A stretch of DNA of 22,838 bases from an uncultured Bacteroidales bacterium (GTDB lineage: Bacteria > Bacteroidota > Bacteroidia > Bacteroidales > WCHB1-69), in the NCBI GenBank assembly GCA_946407715.1, contig CAMJPH010000036.1:1-22838 (forward strand), read 5' to 3'. Below, piece by piece: positions 8,233 through 15,795 of this stretch. The notes beneath the pieces were generated by a model, which worked only from the letters and a program-made list of their open reading frames with translations, ran no database searches and was not told where the DNA came from. The position numbers were made by a program, and so were the translations under genes. Positions within the stretch are counted from its first letter, which is position 1; the number at the start of each line of letters is the position of its first letter.

Positions 8233-9879
8233 TTATGGTTCGGAATTGAATGAATGCCATTCGTTGAGAAAGTCCGCACTGAATGTTGTCACATTTTGGC
8301 TTGAAGAGAATAATTCTGATGATGTGAACACTTTTCGGAATCCTTTTTTGTTGTAAAACAGAATGCAGGGGAATTCTTTTTCGGGAATATTTCGGGGCGA
8401 GGTGATATTTGAGAATCCAGAAGCACCACAGGAGTATAGTGTAAAAGCTTTGGTGAGATGTTGTTTTATCCTGCTGCTGATATCAAATGCGGACAAACCG
8501 TTTAGTGAGTGCGCGTAAACATGTCCGATGTGCAGTGTCTCAGCATCGGTTTGGTTCAGGAGTTCGTAGATGGCGTTCACGCAACCGGAACATTCCAAAT
8601 CTTGATGCAAAATCAACACGTTTTTTTCGGATGGTAGATTTTGCAGACAGATTCTTTCTTGGTTTATGGTGATTAGGTCGAATGGTTTGGGTTCGTTTGT
8701 AGGTGAATACCGCATTATTTTGTATGCGAGTACAGGCTCGTGTGATAGAAAGAACTGATTCTCGTCGTTCAGGTATTCCTTTTCTTTTTTCCCTTGCCAG
8801 GTCACGTCCGATTTTAAAGTCACTTGGACTATGATGTCATTCCCGGACGCATTTGTCTTTTCGATACCTTTTTTGAATAGTGTAAATGGGAACTGTGCCG
8901 CAACATAGACGCTGTCTTCATGATTGGATGTCGAATAGCGGACAGTGTTTCCGTCTTTTTTTCGTATGGCATATTGCAGCACAGAGTTCCCGGCTACGGT
9001 ATCATAATAGGTGAAGAATAGCAGGAGATCCCCGTTTAGTGGCATTATTACTTTCGGATAGGAGTATTTGAACAAGTCGTCCTTGGTTGCAAAAATGCGT
9101 TCTATCCCGTATGGTACAGATAATGTTTTTTGAATATAATCGTCTTCAAAGGCTTTCCAGGAAGGGATGTCAAAGAGAATTGTGTCCTGAAGTTGTCCGT
9201 CCAACGAATACACCTCCAAACGGGGGAATCTCGTGCTTAGGAAGAATACAGATTGTTGGTTGTGGGAAATGTAGCGATTGGGTAGGATTTGGACAATGTG
9301 GGGTGCCTCGTAAGGCAGCTCGCGGACCAAAGTCGCCGTATCGCTGTCAAGATTCTGTTGAAGCCACTTGAACCCCTTGTCATGGTCTTCCTCGAAGAAG
9401 TTGATTTTCCCTTGATGGAGGTAGCCCGCGAACAAGTTGTGATGACGGTATGTGGCAACCACTTGGTAGTTTTGATTATTGATTTGTTTATAAAGGATTA
9501 GCGCTTCCTGTGTGGTGACCAGCAGATACTCTTCGTCAAAACAGAAATCATAAATCCAAAGATCACGGATGTTGAGCTCCGATTTCTTCAGGCTTTCCGG
9601 AACGGGAAGAATGATCTCGGTTTGTTCATAATTGTCTAACGACAGTTTGTAGATAACCGCTTGATAGCCATTGTCCTTGTATTGGTATCCCTGTTGTTCG
9701 ACAAAGTAGAACGCATTGTCTTGTATTCTGCTTTTGAGCAGATTGAGGTTCTTGGGGAGGTGTGTGCATTGCATATTGACCATTGTGTCCAGCGAGAACC
9801 GATTGCCAATCCATTCTTGTCCCGTCGCGCCCAGTGATGCCAACATCAAGCTGGCGATGACAATGATGTGTGTTTTCAT
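8233..9879 (-). CDS. Secreted beta-propeller protein with C-terminal thioredoxin-like region
   Basis: A 548-residue exported protein. The signal peptide (about 1-20, ending ASLGATGQ) lacks a lipobox cysteine. The bulk (about 25-410) has repeating beta-strand blocks such as AVIYKLSLDNYEQTEI and LEVYSLDGQLQDTILF, typical of the 6-bladed propeller proteins (BF3164/TolB-like) common in Bacteroidales. The tail (about 418-525) looks different: VLILHQDLECSGC (Cys430, Cys433, a CxxC) and FPCILFYNKKG resemble the active-site strand and cis-proline strand of a thioredoxin fold. It follows the 185-residue secreted protein by 28 bases and has no clear promoter of its own, so they are probably co-transcribed. 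Function unknown; the propeller call is moderate and the thioredoxin-like tail tentative. Confidence 0.6.
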   Translation of the reverse strand: MKTHIIVIASLMLASLGATGQEWIGNRFSLDTMVNMQCTHLPKNLNLLKSRIQDNAFYFVEQQGYQYKDNGYQAVIYKLSLDNYEQTEIILPVPESLKKSELNIRDLWIYDFCFDEEYLLVTTQEALILYKQINNQNYQVVATYRHHNLFAGYLHQGKINFFEEDHDKGFKWLQQNLDSDTATLVRELPYEAPHIVQILPNRYISHNQQSVFFLSTRFPRLEVYSLDGQLQDTILFDIPSWKAFEDDYIQKTLSVPYGIERIFATKDDLFKYSYPKVIMPLNGDLLLFFTYYDTVAGNSVLQYAIRKKDGNTVRYSTSNHEDSVYVAAQFPFTLFKKGIEKTNASGNDIIVQVTLKSDVTWQGKKEKEYLNDENQFFLSHEPVLAYKIMRYSPTNEPKPFDLITINQERICLQNLPSEKNVLILHQDLECSGCVNAIYELLNQTDAETLHIGHVYAHSLNGLSAFDISSRIKQHLTKAFTLYSCGASGFSNITSPRNIPEKEFPCILFYNKKGFRKVFTSSELFSSSQNVTTFSADFLNEWHSFNSEP

Positions 9880-9907
9880 AGAATCTTTCGTCTTTTAGGA
9901 GAGAATG

Positions 9908-10465
9908 TTAGTTATTACCTACGTTGAGGAGAGTTGTCCTTTCGATGTAGATTGTCATCGTTGACGTGTTGGCAGTGGCGTTTTTCACAACACCTCTGAC
10001 AACGTAAGTTTCCGTTTTCTGTTTGCCGAGTTTACCGGAGCTTTTTGTCAGAAAGGCAATGGTCTTGGTGTAAGTTGTCGGAATGGCCTTGGCGGGTTTT
10101 CCGGCGGCAACGGCTGCACTATTGTTTTCGAGTGCTGTCTCGTATTGCTGAATGACATCGTTGATGGCCTGTTTGAAAGAATACAACTTGCCCGATTCGG
10201 TTTCAATAGAGACGGTGTTGCCGTTGTTCACGTTCAGAGCATTGCAGTTGGGAACTCTGCATGCAGAAAAGCCGCTCCCTGAACAATCCAGATGACCTAT
10301 TCCGTCCGAGTTTACCTCGCCTGGCGAGTAGCTCACATAGTTGTAAAGGTTGAAGATAGCTGTGATGCCGCCTTGGGATTTGGTGACGACCACAGACGGT
10401 ACTTTTTCGGCGAATGCGCCAAAAGTTAAAACACTCAATCCGATTAAAAATAAAATCTTTTTCAT
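9908..10465 (-). CDS. Secreted protein of unknown function
   Basis: A 185-residue protein with a clear signal peptide (MKKILFLIGLSVLTFGAFA, cleavage predicted after residue 19). The mature part has three cysteines (61, 69, 74) clustered in a Gly/Ser/Asn-rich stretch. Next comes a strand-helix segment (SGKLYSFKQAINDVIQQYETALENN) and a basic, Thr-rich C-terminal half of alternating beta character. I recognise no family. It is first gene of a probable unit with the propeller protein, behind a roughly 200-base leader and a promoter with a canonical -33/-7 pair. The mature protein is probably periplasmic or exported further. Confidence 0.7.
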   Translation of the reverse strand: MKKILFLIGLSVLTFGAFAEKVPSVVVTKSQGGITAIFNLYNYVSYSPGEVNSDGIGHLDCSGSGFSACRVPNCNALNVNNGNTVSIETESGKLYSFKQAINDVIQQYETALENNSAAVAAGKPAKAIPTTYTKTIAFLTKSSGKLGKQKTETYVVRGVVKNATANTSTMTIYIERTTLLNVGNN

Positions 10466-10676
10466 AGTCTTTTTGTTTTTGTTTTGATTTGTTTTGTTTG
10501 TTTTTGTTGTTGGTTGTCTCCCTTTCGCGGAGACGATAGTTTCCTATCTTCGTTAATCTTCCTTGTCAGTTGACTAATGGTTTTGCTTCTTTGCGGCTGT
10601 CTCTTGTTTTTGGTGATTGAGGTGAATGCTTTCACAGTCAAATTCAATAGGGGGTGCCAGCCCTTTTTGAACATGA

Positions 10677-10707
10677 CAAAGATACAACATTGACAAGCGT
10701 TTGTCAA
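10677..10707 (-). promoter_or_regulatory. Promoter with overlapping inverted repeat for secreted-protein unit
   Basis: On the minus strand the -7 element TATCTTTG (10677-10684) has a -33 TTG (10705-10707) at the ideal 20-base spacing. The perfect inverted repeat TTGACAA-4-TTGTCAA (10690-10707) covers the -33 element and the spacer. That placement suits an operator for a dimeric repressor. Confidence 0.6.
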
Positions 10708-10760
10708 TAGTTTTTAAAAATTTTTTTTATGCTGATTATTAGGTGTTTGTCAAAATTTTG

Positions 10761-10786
10761 TTTACTAATCGAAGACGATTAGTAAA
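10761..10786 (-). terminator. Perfect 11-bp hairpin after ECF sigma gene
   Basis: TTTACTAATCG and CGATTAGTAAA pair perfectly across a 4-base loop, 59 bases past the sigma stop codon. No strong T-run follows on the minus strand, so it may be a weak terminator, an RNA-end stabiliser or a binding site rather than a classical intrinsic terminator. Confidence 0.4.
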
Positions 10787-10844
10787 AATCGAGGTCGGAA
10801 TTTCGCAGATTTTTGGCGATGTGCTGCAAAAACCGAATCGGAGG

Positions 10845-11426
10845 CTATTCCAAAACCACGTGATTTTTCGCCATGATTTTTCTGAGGTTGATGAGGGCGT
10901 ACCGCATACGTCCCAGAGCAGTGTTGATGCTGACTTGGGTCAGCTCCGCAATCTCCTTGAAGCTGTAGTCCATGTAGATCCGCATCTTCAGTACCTCCTT
11001 TTGCTCTTCGGGAAGGTATTCGACAAAGTGGTTGATGTCTTTGTAGGTTTGTTCGCGAATCATTTTGTCCTCCACGGATTCGTCTTTTGAACCTATGATG
11101 GTGAAAATGTCGAACTCGTCACCACCGTCAACTACGGGCATGCGTTGTAGTTTACGGTAATAGTCGATTTTCAGGTTGTTCGCAATCCGCATGATCCACT
11201 GGAAGAATTTCCCTTCCTCTTGGTAATTCCCCGAACGGATGGTGTTTATGACCTTGATGAAGGTGTCTTGGAAAATGTCTTCCGCCAACTCTTTGTTTTT
11301 GACGGAAACCATAATATAAGAGAACAACCGCCGTTCGTAACGGAGTATAATGGTTTTCAGTGCAATTTCATCACCTGATTGATAACGCGCTATCAGTTCG
11401 TTATCGGACAAGGCATTCCAATTCAT
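10845..11426 (-). CDS. ECF-type sigma-70 factor
   Basis: A 193-residue ECF sigma factor. Region 2 includes AEDIFQDTFIKVI (48-60) and the DNA-melting/-10 recognition segment FFQWIMRIANNLKIDYYRK (74-92). Region 4 holds the helix-turn-helix FKEIAELTQVSINTALGRMRYALINLRK (156-183). It closely resembles the widespread Bacteroidota ECF type that also includes Porphyromonas SigP. No anti-sigma or SusC/D genes sit beside it, so it is not the usual FecI-like uptake regulator. An AGGAG sits about 7 bases before the ATG, a rare strong Shine-Dalgarno for this phylum. It is transcribed away from the Plug-like gene. Confidence 0.9.
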   Translation of the reverse strand: MNWNALSDNELIARYQSGDEIALKTIILRYERRLFSYIMVSVKNKELAEDIFQDTFIKVINTIRSGNYQEEGKFFQWIMRIANNLKIDYYRKLQRMPVVDGGDEFDIFTIIGSKDESVEDKMIREQTYKDINHFVEYLPEEQKEVLKMRIYMDYSFKEIAELTQVSINTALGRMRYALINLRKIMAKNHVVLE

Positions 11427-11533
11427 GATATGCTCCTTTCTTTATGGGGTTAATAAAATCAGAAAGTAGATCTCTTCTCGATAGCGTGTTTCTTTAATGT
11501 TTAAAATTGATAATGCCTTTTTGATTTGAACGG

Positions 11534-11541
11534 CAAAAATA
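11534..11541 (-). promoter_or_regulatory. Promoter -7 element for ECF sigma gene
   Basis: TATTTTTG on the minus strand matches TAnnTTTG. It implies a leader of about 100 bases before the ATG at 11426. No -33 TTG is visible at the usual spacing. Confidence 0.55.
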
Positions 11542-11609
11542 CATTTTTTTTCAATATGACACACTTTCGGAAAATTTTTTTTCTGCGCTATAAGAATGTT
11601 GAAAAAGAT

Positions 11610-11617
11610 TATCTTTG
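11610..11617 (+). promoter_or_regulatory. Promoter -7 element for Plug-like gene
   Basis: TATCTTTG matches TAnnTTTG, 14 bases before the ATG at 11632. It is 68 bases from the divergent sigma promoter. The absence of a clear -33 TTG would be compatible with use of an alternative sigma. Confidence 0.6.
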
Positions 11618-11631
11618 CATTTTAATCAAGT

Positions 11632-12921
11632 ATGTCTATTATTATGGAAAGAAAATGTCTCTTTTTTTTGTCAATGTTTATCTGTTCTCTGGCATTTGGC
11701 CAAGTGGAACAGTATGATATTCAGTTGGATAACAAAATATATGCAGACGGGATTTACAGCGTGCAACTTGCGGTATGGGCAGACCAGATCTCCAGTTCCG
11801 TTGGCACATTAGGTGTTGACACGTTTCATATTTCTTTTGACGACCTGGAACTTGAGACACGTCATTTGAAATACACGTTCATCCATTGCACGCATGATTG
11901 GAAATGGTCGCAACTGAACCCTATAGAGTATATTGACGGGTTTATGGAAGAAGATATCACGGTGTATGACCATTCTTTTAACACCATTGAACCTTACATT
12001 CATTATCAGGCATCATTTCCAAATGAGAATATATCGTTCACGAAATCAGGGAATTATGTTTTGTATGTATATGATGATACTCCGGACAATCCTATTTTGA
12101 CCCGACGGTTTATGGTTATGGAACCGGTGTCTGCGAGAATCGCCTGTGATGTGCATTACTCTATTGATGCCAATAAGAGGTTTACACATCAGGACGTTGA
12201 CTTTCTTGTTTTCCCCGGAGCATATCGTGTCAGAAACCCCCAACGGTCGATACACGCGACCATCCAGCAGAATGATAGGTGGGATAATGCCAAAATTGGG
12301 CTTATGTACAATTCCGGCGATGTTGAGGAATTGCATTTTGACTTTACGGATGGTCGTAACACTTTTCCCGGCAATGCTGAGTTTCGCACTTTTGACATTA
12401 CTACACTGCGCTCCAACGCCGACCATATCGTTGGCATCTCTTTTGTGAATCGCCATACGCACGCGTACATTTTACAAGACGAAGCTCGTCCGTTTGCCGC
12501 ATACGAAAGCAGAGGGAATATGAATGGGCGTTGCTATTATTACAATCGCGACTTGAGAAATGACTATTCGGAAGATTATGTTTTCACGCATTTCACCCTC
12601 AAAAGCAGCTTCCCATTCACGGATGGCGATGTCTATGTGTTCGGGGAACTGACGGACTGGCAGTTGCAGGATGATGCCAAACTCCGCTATAACAAAGAAT
12701 TTGACTTTTGGGAAGCGGAGCTGTTCTTGAAACAGGGTGCGTATAACTATCAGTATGTATATGTTCCACGTGGTAGCGATGAGATTGATGCTTCCTATAT
12801 CGAAGGATCACATTACCAAACTAATAATATATACAATATTTATGTATATTTCCAAGAAGAGGGTACTTTTTATGATCGGCTTATAGGTTTTCAGTCGTGT
12901 TCAATTGCAGATGGACACTAA
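11632..12921 (+). CDS. DUF5103 / type IX secretion Plug-like exported protein
   Basis: A 429-residue exported protein of the DUF5103 family, whose N-terminal domain is described as the type IX secretion system Plug, the periplasmic protein that closes the SprA translocon. A signal peptide (about residues 1-23, ending SLAFGQ) precedes beta-rich domains. Family-typical segments are YYNRDLRNDYSEDYVFTHFTL and, near residue 335, VYVFGELTDWQ followed by LFLKQGAYNYQYVYV. DUF5103 also occurs in Bacteroidales without obvious T9SS, so presence alone does not prove that system. The ATG at 11632 fits the -7 element; the ATG at 11644 is an alternative. The gene ends 2 bases from the convergent FISUMP gene. 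Confidence 0.8.
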   Translation: MSIIMERKCLFFLSMFICSLAFGQVEQYDIQLDNKIYADGIYSVQLAVWADQISSSVGTLGVDTFHISFDDLELETRHLKYTFIHCTHDWKWSQLNPIEYIDGFMEEDITVYDHSFNTIEPYIHYQASFPNENISFTKSGNYVLYVYDDTPDNPILTRRFMVMEPVSARIACDVHYSIDANKRFTHQDVDFLVFPGAYRVRNPQRSIHATIQQNDRWDNAKIGLMYNSGDVEELHFDFTDGRNTFPGNAEFRTFDITTLRSNADHIVGISFVNRHTHAYILQDEARPFAAYESRGNMNGRCYYYNRDLRNDYSEDYVFTHFTLKSSFPFTDGDVYVFGELTDWQLQDDAKLRYNKEFDFWEAELFLKQGAYNYQYVYVPRGSDEIDASYIEGSHYQTNNIYNIYVYFQEEGTFYDRLIGFQSCSIADGH

Positions 12922-12923
12922 TG

Positions 12924-13652
12924 CTATCTGTTTTTGATGCATCTCACCGAATAGAACGCGTCTTTTGGGGTGCAATTGATTTCCACGGTTGCATTGGTGT
13001 AGAAGAAACGGTGGATAGGGGAGGTGTCGGGACTGCCATCGGAACATGTCCAGAAACCAGCGTTGGTACCAAACCCTTCCGCTTGACCGTTCCACACATT
13101 TCCTGCTGGTAATACGGAAAAGCCGGTGCTGTTGTTTGTTGTCACATCTTCAATTATGCAGCAGGTTGCCCCTTTTGTGAGAAAGTCAAATTGCCAGCCT
13201 TCAGTGGAGGCCATGGCTTTGGCCACATTGTTGACATCGGTGCCGCAACGGTAATAATCTTTGTAACCCACAAAATCCTCAACTCCCATCCATTCGAAAT
13301 TGGCGGGTACATGCCATCCATTGGGACAAGGCCCTTGTACACGACCATCTGTTTCCTCCGTCGGTTCGGCACCATTAAGTGTTGAAAACCAAGTGTATAG
13401 CCTGCCATAATGATTGATGTGCTGTGGATCGTTGTTCGGCACTTTAGGTGTTGGCGTGATAGCATTGCCGTTTGCGTAATGTGTGACACGCAGGTTTTCG
13501 CGCATCCAGCAGTCTTCGCCCATCATAACGGTCTGATACTCATTGCCGTCAATATCAGTTACGGTACCACAGTCGCGAATATTTTGGGCATGAATGGAAA
13601 CTGTTGCCATCAGTGTGGCGAATATCATGGCAAAAGTTTTAAAAATGTTCAT
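12924..13652 (-). CDS. FISUMP-domain secreted protein
   Basis: A 242-residue exported protein with a signal peptide (MNIFKTFAMIFATLMATVSIHAQ). The mature part is a single Fibrobacter succinogenes major paralogous domain: DIDGNEYQTVMMGEDCWMRENL, YGRLYTW, CPNGWHVP, a GFSVLPAG-type segment and a final FYSVRCIK. The domain is common in Bacteroidota and Fibrobacterota surface proteins and is often tied to adhesion, but its function is unproven. The frame is open upstream to an ATG at 13700, but those residues come from the palindrome 13673-13700 and precede a good signal peptide, so the ATG at 13652 is chosen. No T9SS C-terminal sorting domain is seen. Confidence 0.85.
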   Translation of the reverse strand: MNIFKTFAMIFATLMATVSIHAQNIRDCGTVTDIDGNEYQTVMMGEDCWMRENLRVTHYANGNAITPTPKVPNNDPQHINHYGRLYTWFSTLNGAEPTEETDGRVQGPCPNGWHVPANFEWMGVEDFVGYKDYYRCGTDVNNVAKAMASTEGWQFDFLTKGATCCIIEDVTTNNSTGFSVLPAGNVWNGQAEGFGTNAGFWTCSDGSPDTSPIHRFFYTNATVEINCTPKDAFYSVRCIKNR

Positions 13653-13672
13653 TCTGCGTATTCCATAAATAT

Positions 13673-13700
13673 GTAGAGACGCAATGTGTTGCGTCTCCAC
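13673..13700. repeat. 28-base palindromic element
   Basis: GTAGAGACGCAA (13673-13684), loop TGTG, then TTGCGTCTCCAC (13689-13700). The 12-base arms differ at one position, which becomes a G-U pair in minus-strand RNA. It lies in the 57-base gap between the glycosyltransferase and FISUMP genes, both on the minus strand. It has the form of a short dispersed palindrome (REP or MITE remnant) that could also act as an RNA processing or attenuation hairpin. Confidence 0.7.
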
Positions 13701-13709
13701 TGGTGAATA

Positions 13710-14666
13710 TTATTCGATTCTGTCTGAAATCAGGTATTTATTGCGATCGGAGCCGTTGCGAGCAATGAGTTCGGCGAGGAAGCCGGCGAGGAAAAGCATC
13801 AATCCAAACACCATGGCGAGTAGTGCGAGGTAGAACAGCGGTTGATCGGTGACCTGGCGGAAACCGGTCACATGATGCGACATTCGATAGAGTTTCTGCG
13901 CAATCAGAATGATGGTGATGACAATACCGATGAGGAACGACAGGGTTCCCAGACTTCCGAAGAGATGCATCGGTTTCTTGCCGAATTTCGACATGAAATT
14001 GACGGTGAGTAAGTCCAGGTAACCGTTGATGAAGCGGTTCCATCCGAATTTGGACACCCCATGCTTGCGTTTTTGATGGATGACCACTTTTTCTCCGATA
14101 TTGCTGAAACCAGCCCACTTGGCGATGACAGGAATGTAGCGGTGCATCTCGCTATAGACCTCAATTGATTTCACTACGTCCTTCTTATAGGCTTTAAGGC
14201 CGCAGTTGAAGTCGTGGAGCATGATGCCAGACATTCTGCGTGTGGTCCAGTTGAAAAACTTAGACGGGATGTTTTTGGCTAATTTGGAATCATAACGTAC
14301 TTTCTTCCATCCGGATACGAGATCGTAGCCATCTTCTTTCACCATACGGTAGAGCTCGGGAATCTCGTCGGGGCTGTCCTGCAAGTCAGCGTCCATGGTA
14401 ATGACTACATCGCCTTCACATGCCTCGAAGGCTGTGTTCAATGCTGCGGATTTGCCGTAGTTGCGGCGGAAGCGAATGCCTTTGATGGCACTGTTTTTGG
14501 CGTGTAATTCCTGAATCACCGACCAAGATTCGTCAGTGGAGCCGTCATCCACCATGATGACTTCGTAGGAAAACTGGTTTTCTGCCATCACGCGCTCGAT
14601 CCATGCGATCAGTTCCGGCAGTGATTCTGCTTCGTTCAACAGGGGTACTATTACAGAAATGTCCAT
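13710..14666 (-). CDS. Family 2 glycosyltransferase, polyprenyl-phosphate type
   Basis: A 318-residue GT-A glycosyltransferase of family 2. The N-terminal half has VIVPLLNEAESL, the nucleotide-binding VDDGSTD, the metal-binding DADLQDSPDEIP, and later FNCGLKAY. The C-terminal part carries two membrane helices (SLGTLSFLIGIVITIILIA and FYLALLAMVFGLMLFLAGFL), as in DPM1/ArnC/GtrB-like enzymes that transfer a sugar to undecaprenyl phosphate on the inner membrane. Sugar and acceptor cannot be read from sequence. The gene follows DUF4199 by 86 bases; this gene order recurs in Bacteroidales. Confidence 0.9.
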   Translation of the reverse strand: MDISVIVPLLNEAESLPELIAWIERVMAENQFSYEVIMVDDGSTDESWSVIQELHAKNSAIKGIRFRRNYGKSAALNTAFEACEGDVVITMDADLQDSPDEIPELYRMVKEDGYDLVSGWKKVRYDSKLAKNIPSKFFNWTTRRMSGIMLHDFNCGLKAYKKDVVKSIEVYSEMHRYIPVIAKWAGFSNIGEKVVIHQKRKHGVSKFGWNRFINGYLDLLTVNFMSKFGKKPMHLFGSLGTLSFLIGIVITIILIAQKLYRMSHHVTGFRQVTDQPLFYLALLAMVFGLMLFLAGFLAELIARNGSDRNKYLISDRIE

Positions 14667-14716
14667 TATTTAGTTTAGGGTTTAAGGTTGGTTATTAAAA
14701 GAATTTTCCTTGATCA

Positions 14717-14730
14717 GCCCCATTAGGGGC
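14717..14730. repeat. Small GC hairpin between DUF4199 and glycosyltransferase genes
   Basis: GCCCC-ATTA-GGGGC is a perfect 5-bp stem with a 4-base loop. No T-run follows on the minus strand, so it is more likely a processing or attenuating hairpin than a full terminator. Confidence 0.4.
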
Positions 14731-14752
14731 AAGAGCTTGTTAGAGCAAAGTG

Positions 14753-15703
14753 TTACGGGGTAGCAGTTTCCTTATTTTCGGTTTCCGAAGGGACGAATTC
14801 CTCGATCGGTTTCTTCGAGGTGTAGTGGAACATGGCAACGAATAGGCCGAAGAACATGCCGTAGAGCAGGTACATCATGGCACTGACGGCGGCGTATTGC
14901 CCGTTTTTGTCGTAGCGGGGTACGCGCGATTTTGTCTCCTCGAAACGCTTGTCCAACGGGTCGATGCTGTCGAGTTGGACGTTGGTTTCTTGCACAATCC
15001 CTTGCACGTACGGGGTTGAGGGTTTCTCTTTGTTCTGGTCGATGTAGCTGACCAACGTCTCAATCAGCACCCGTTTGGCGTACGGTGTGAATTGGCCGAG
15101 CGTGTACTGCTCTTTGTCGGATTCCGGCTTGGAACAGAGCTTCCCGACGTAGTACTGCTGGATAAGTAGCGTGCCGCTGTTGATTTCGTCGCGCAGCTTT
15201 TGCTGGAGTGAATCGGTGGGCTGGCCGCTATCCTTTGTGATGGTCGCGCCGTTGAGCAACACCTCCTTTCGTTCGTTCAGGATGGCGGCGGCAGCATCGG
15301 TGTAGGCGTTCAGCTCGGTGGCTGTCAGCGTGTCCTTGGCGAGGTTCTGTCGGTACTTCTCCAAGGCGACGGCGTACTTCTGCTGCAGTCCGTCCTTCTC
15401 GATGACGGAGTAGTGCAGCATGTCGTAGCCGAACAGCAGCACCGCGCCGATGAAGGAAATCACGATGCAGCTGAGGAAGGCCTTGGCGAACGAGAGTCGC
15501 TCGGGATAAACCTCCTTGAATTCCTTCACGCCGAGATGCAGCACGAGGATGCAGCCGATGATCATGGCCAGGTCAAGCAGTTGCGCCGCCTGATAATCCA
15601 CCTTGTGGGAGAACATCTTGAGGATTTCGATGCCGGCCAGCATCACGCCTAGGATGATACCCCACTTGAGGTGGACTTTCCAAAAATTCTTGTCGTTCAG
15701 CAT
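14753..15703 (-). CDS. DUF4199 membrane protein with long inserted segment
   Basis: A 316-residue inner-membrane protein. Three N-terminal membrane helices (about 14-31, 43-60, 74-94) and one C-terminal helix (about 273-293, MMYLLYGMFFGLFVAMFHYT) give the four-helix DUF4199 layout. DUF4199 proteins are usually about 160-200 residues, and here a charged, helical soluble segment of about 170 residues separates helices 3 and 4. It contains LQQKYAVALEKYRQNLAKDTLTATELNAY. The role is unknown; its regular place beside a polyprenyl-sugar glycosyltransferase hints at envelope glycolipid work. Confidence 0.82.
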   Translation of the reverse strand: MLNDKNFWKVHLKWGIILGVMLAGIEILKMFSHKVDYQAAQLLDLAMIIGCILVLHLGVKEFKEVYPERLSFAKAFLSCIVISFIGAVLLFGYDMLHYSVIEKDGLQQKYAVALEKYRQNLAKDTLTATELNAYTDAAAAILNERKEVLLNGATITKDSGQPTDSLQQKLRDEINSGTLLIQQYYVGKLCSKPESDKEQYTLGQFTPYAKRVLIETLVSYIDQNKEKPSTPYVQGIVQETNVQLDSIDPLDKRFEETKSRVPRYDKNGQYAAVSAMMYLLYGMFFGLFVAMFHYTSKKPIEEFVPSETENKETATP

Positions 15704-15767
15704 GTCGTTGAATTATGGACTTGATACTTAGGATTTAGGACCTTTTGGGAAATTATATCCTACATCG

Positions 15768-15795
15768 TAAGTCTTAAGTCTCAAGTCTAAAGTCT
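15768..15795. repeat. Heptanucleotide tandem repeat (4 copies)
   Basis: Four head-to-tail copies of nAAGTCT (TAAGTCT, TAAGTCT, CAAGTCT, AAAGTCT), 28 bases, ending on the first base of the mce stop codon. The period of 7 is exact. Confidence 0.8.

Larger units (their letters stand above)
10466..10844 (-). other. Leader and promoter region without a gene
   Basis: This gap between the sigma gene and the 185-residue secreted protein holds no credible gene. From right to left it contains a perfect 11-bp hairpin (10761-10786), a T/A-rich stretch (10708-10730), a promoter overlapped by an inverted repeat (10677-10707), and a leader of about 200 bases. The leader has a 6-bp hairpin (GTCTCC/GGAGAC, 10516-10534), then an A/C-rich unpaired tract just before the start codon. 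Confidence 0.6.

Noticed and set aside
10462..10707. 81-codon minus-strand open frame in the leader
   Set aside because: It overlaps the promoter and the leader of the secreted protein, begins inside or before the -7 element, and has low-complexity Lys/Gln/Thr composition from the A/C-rich tract.
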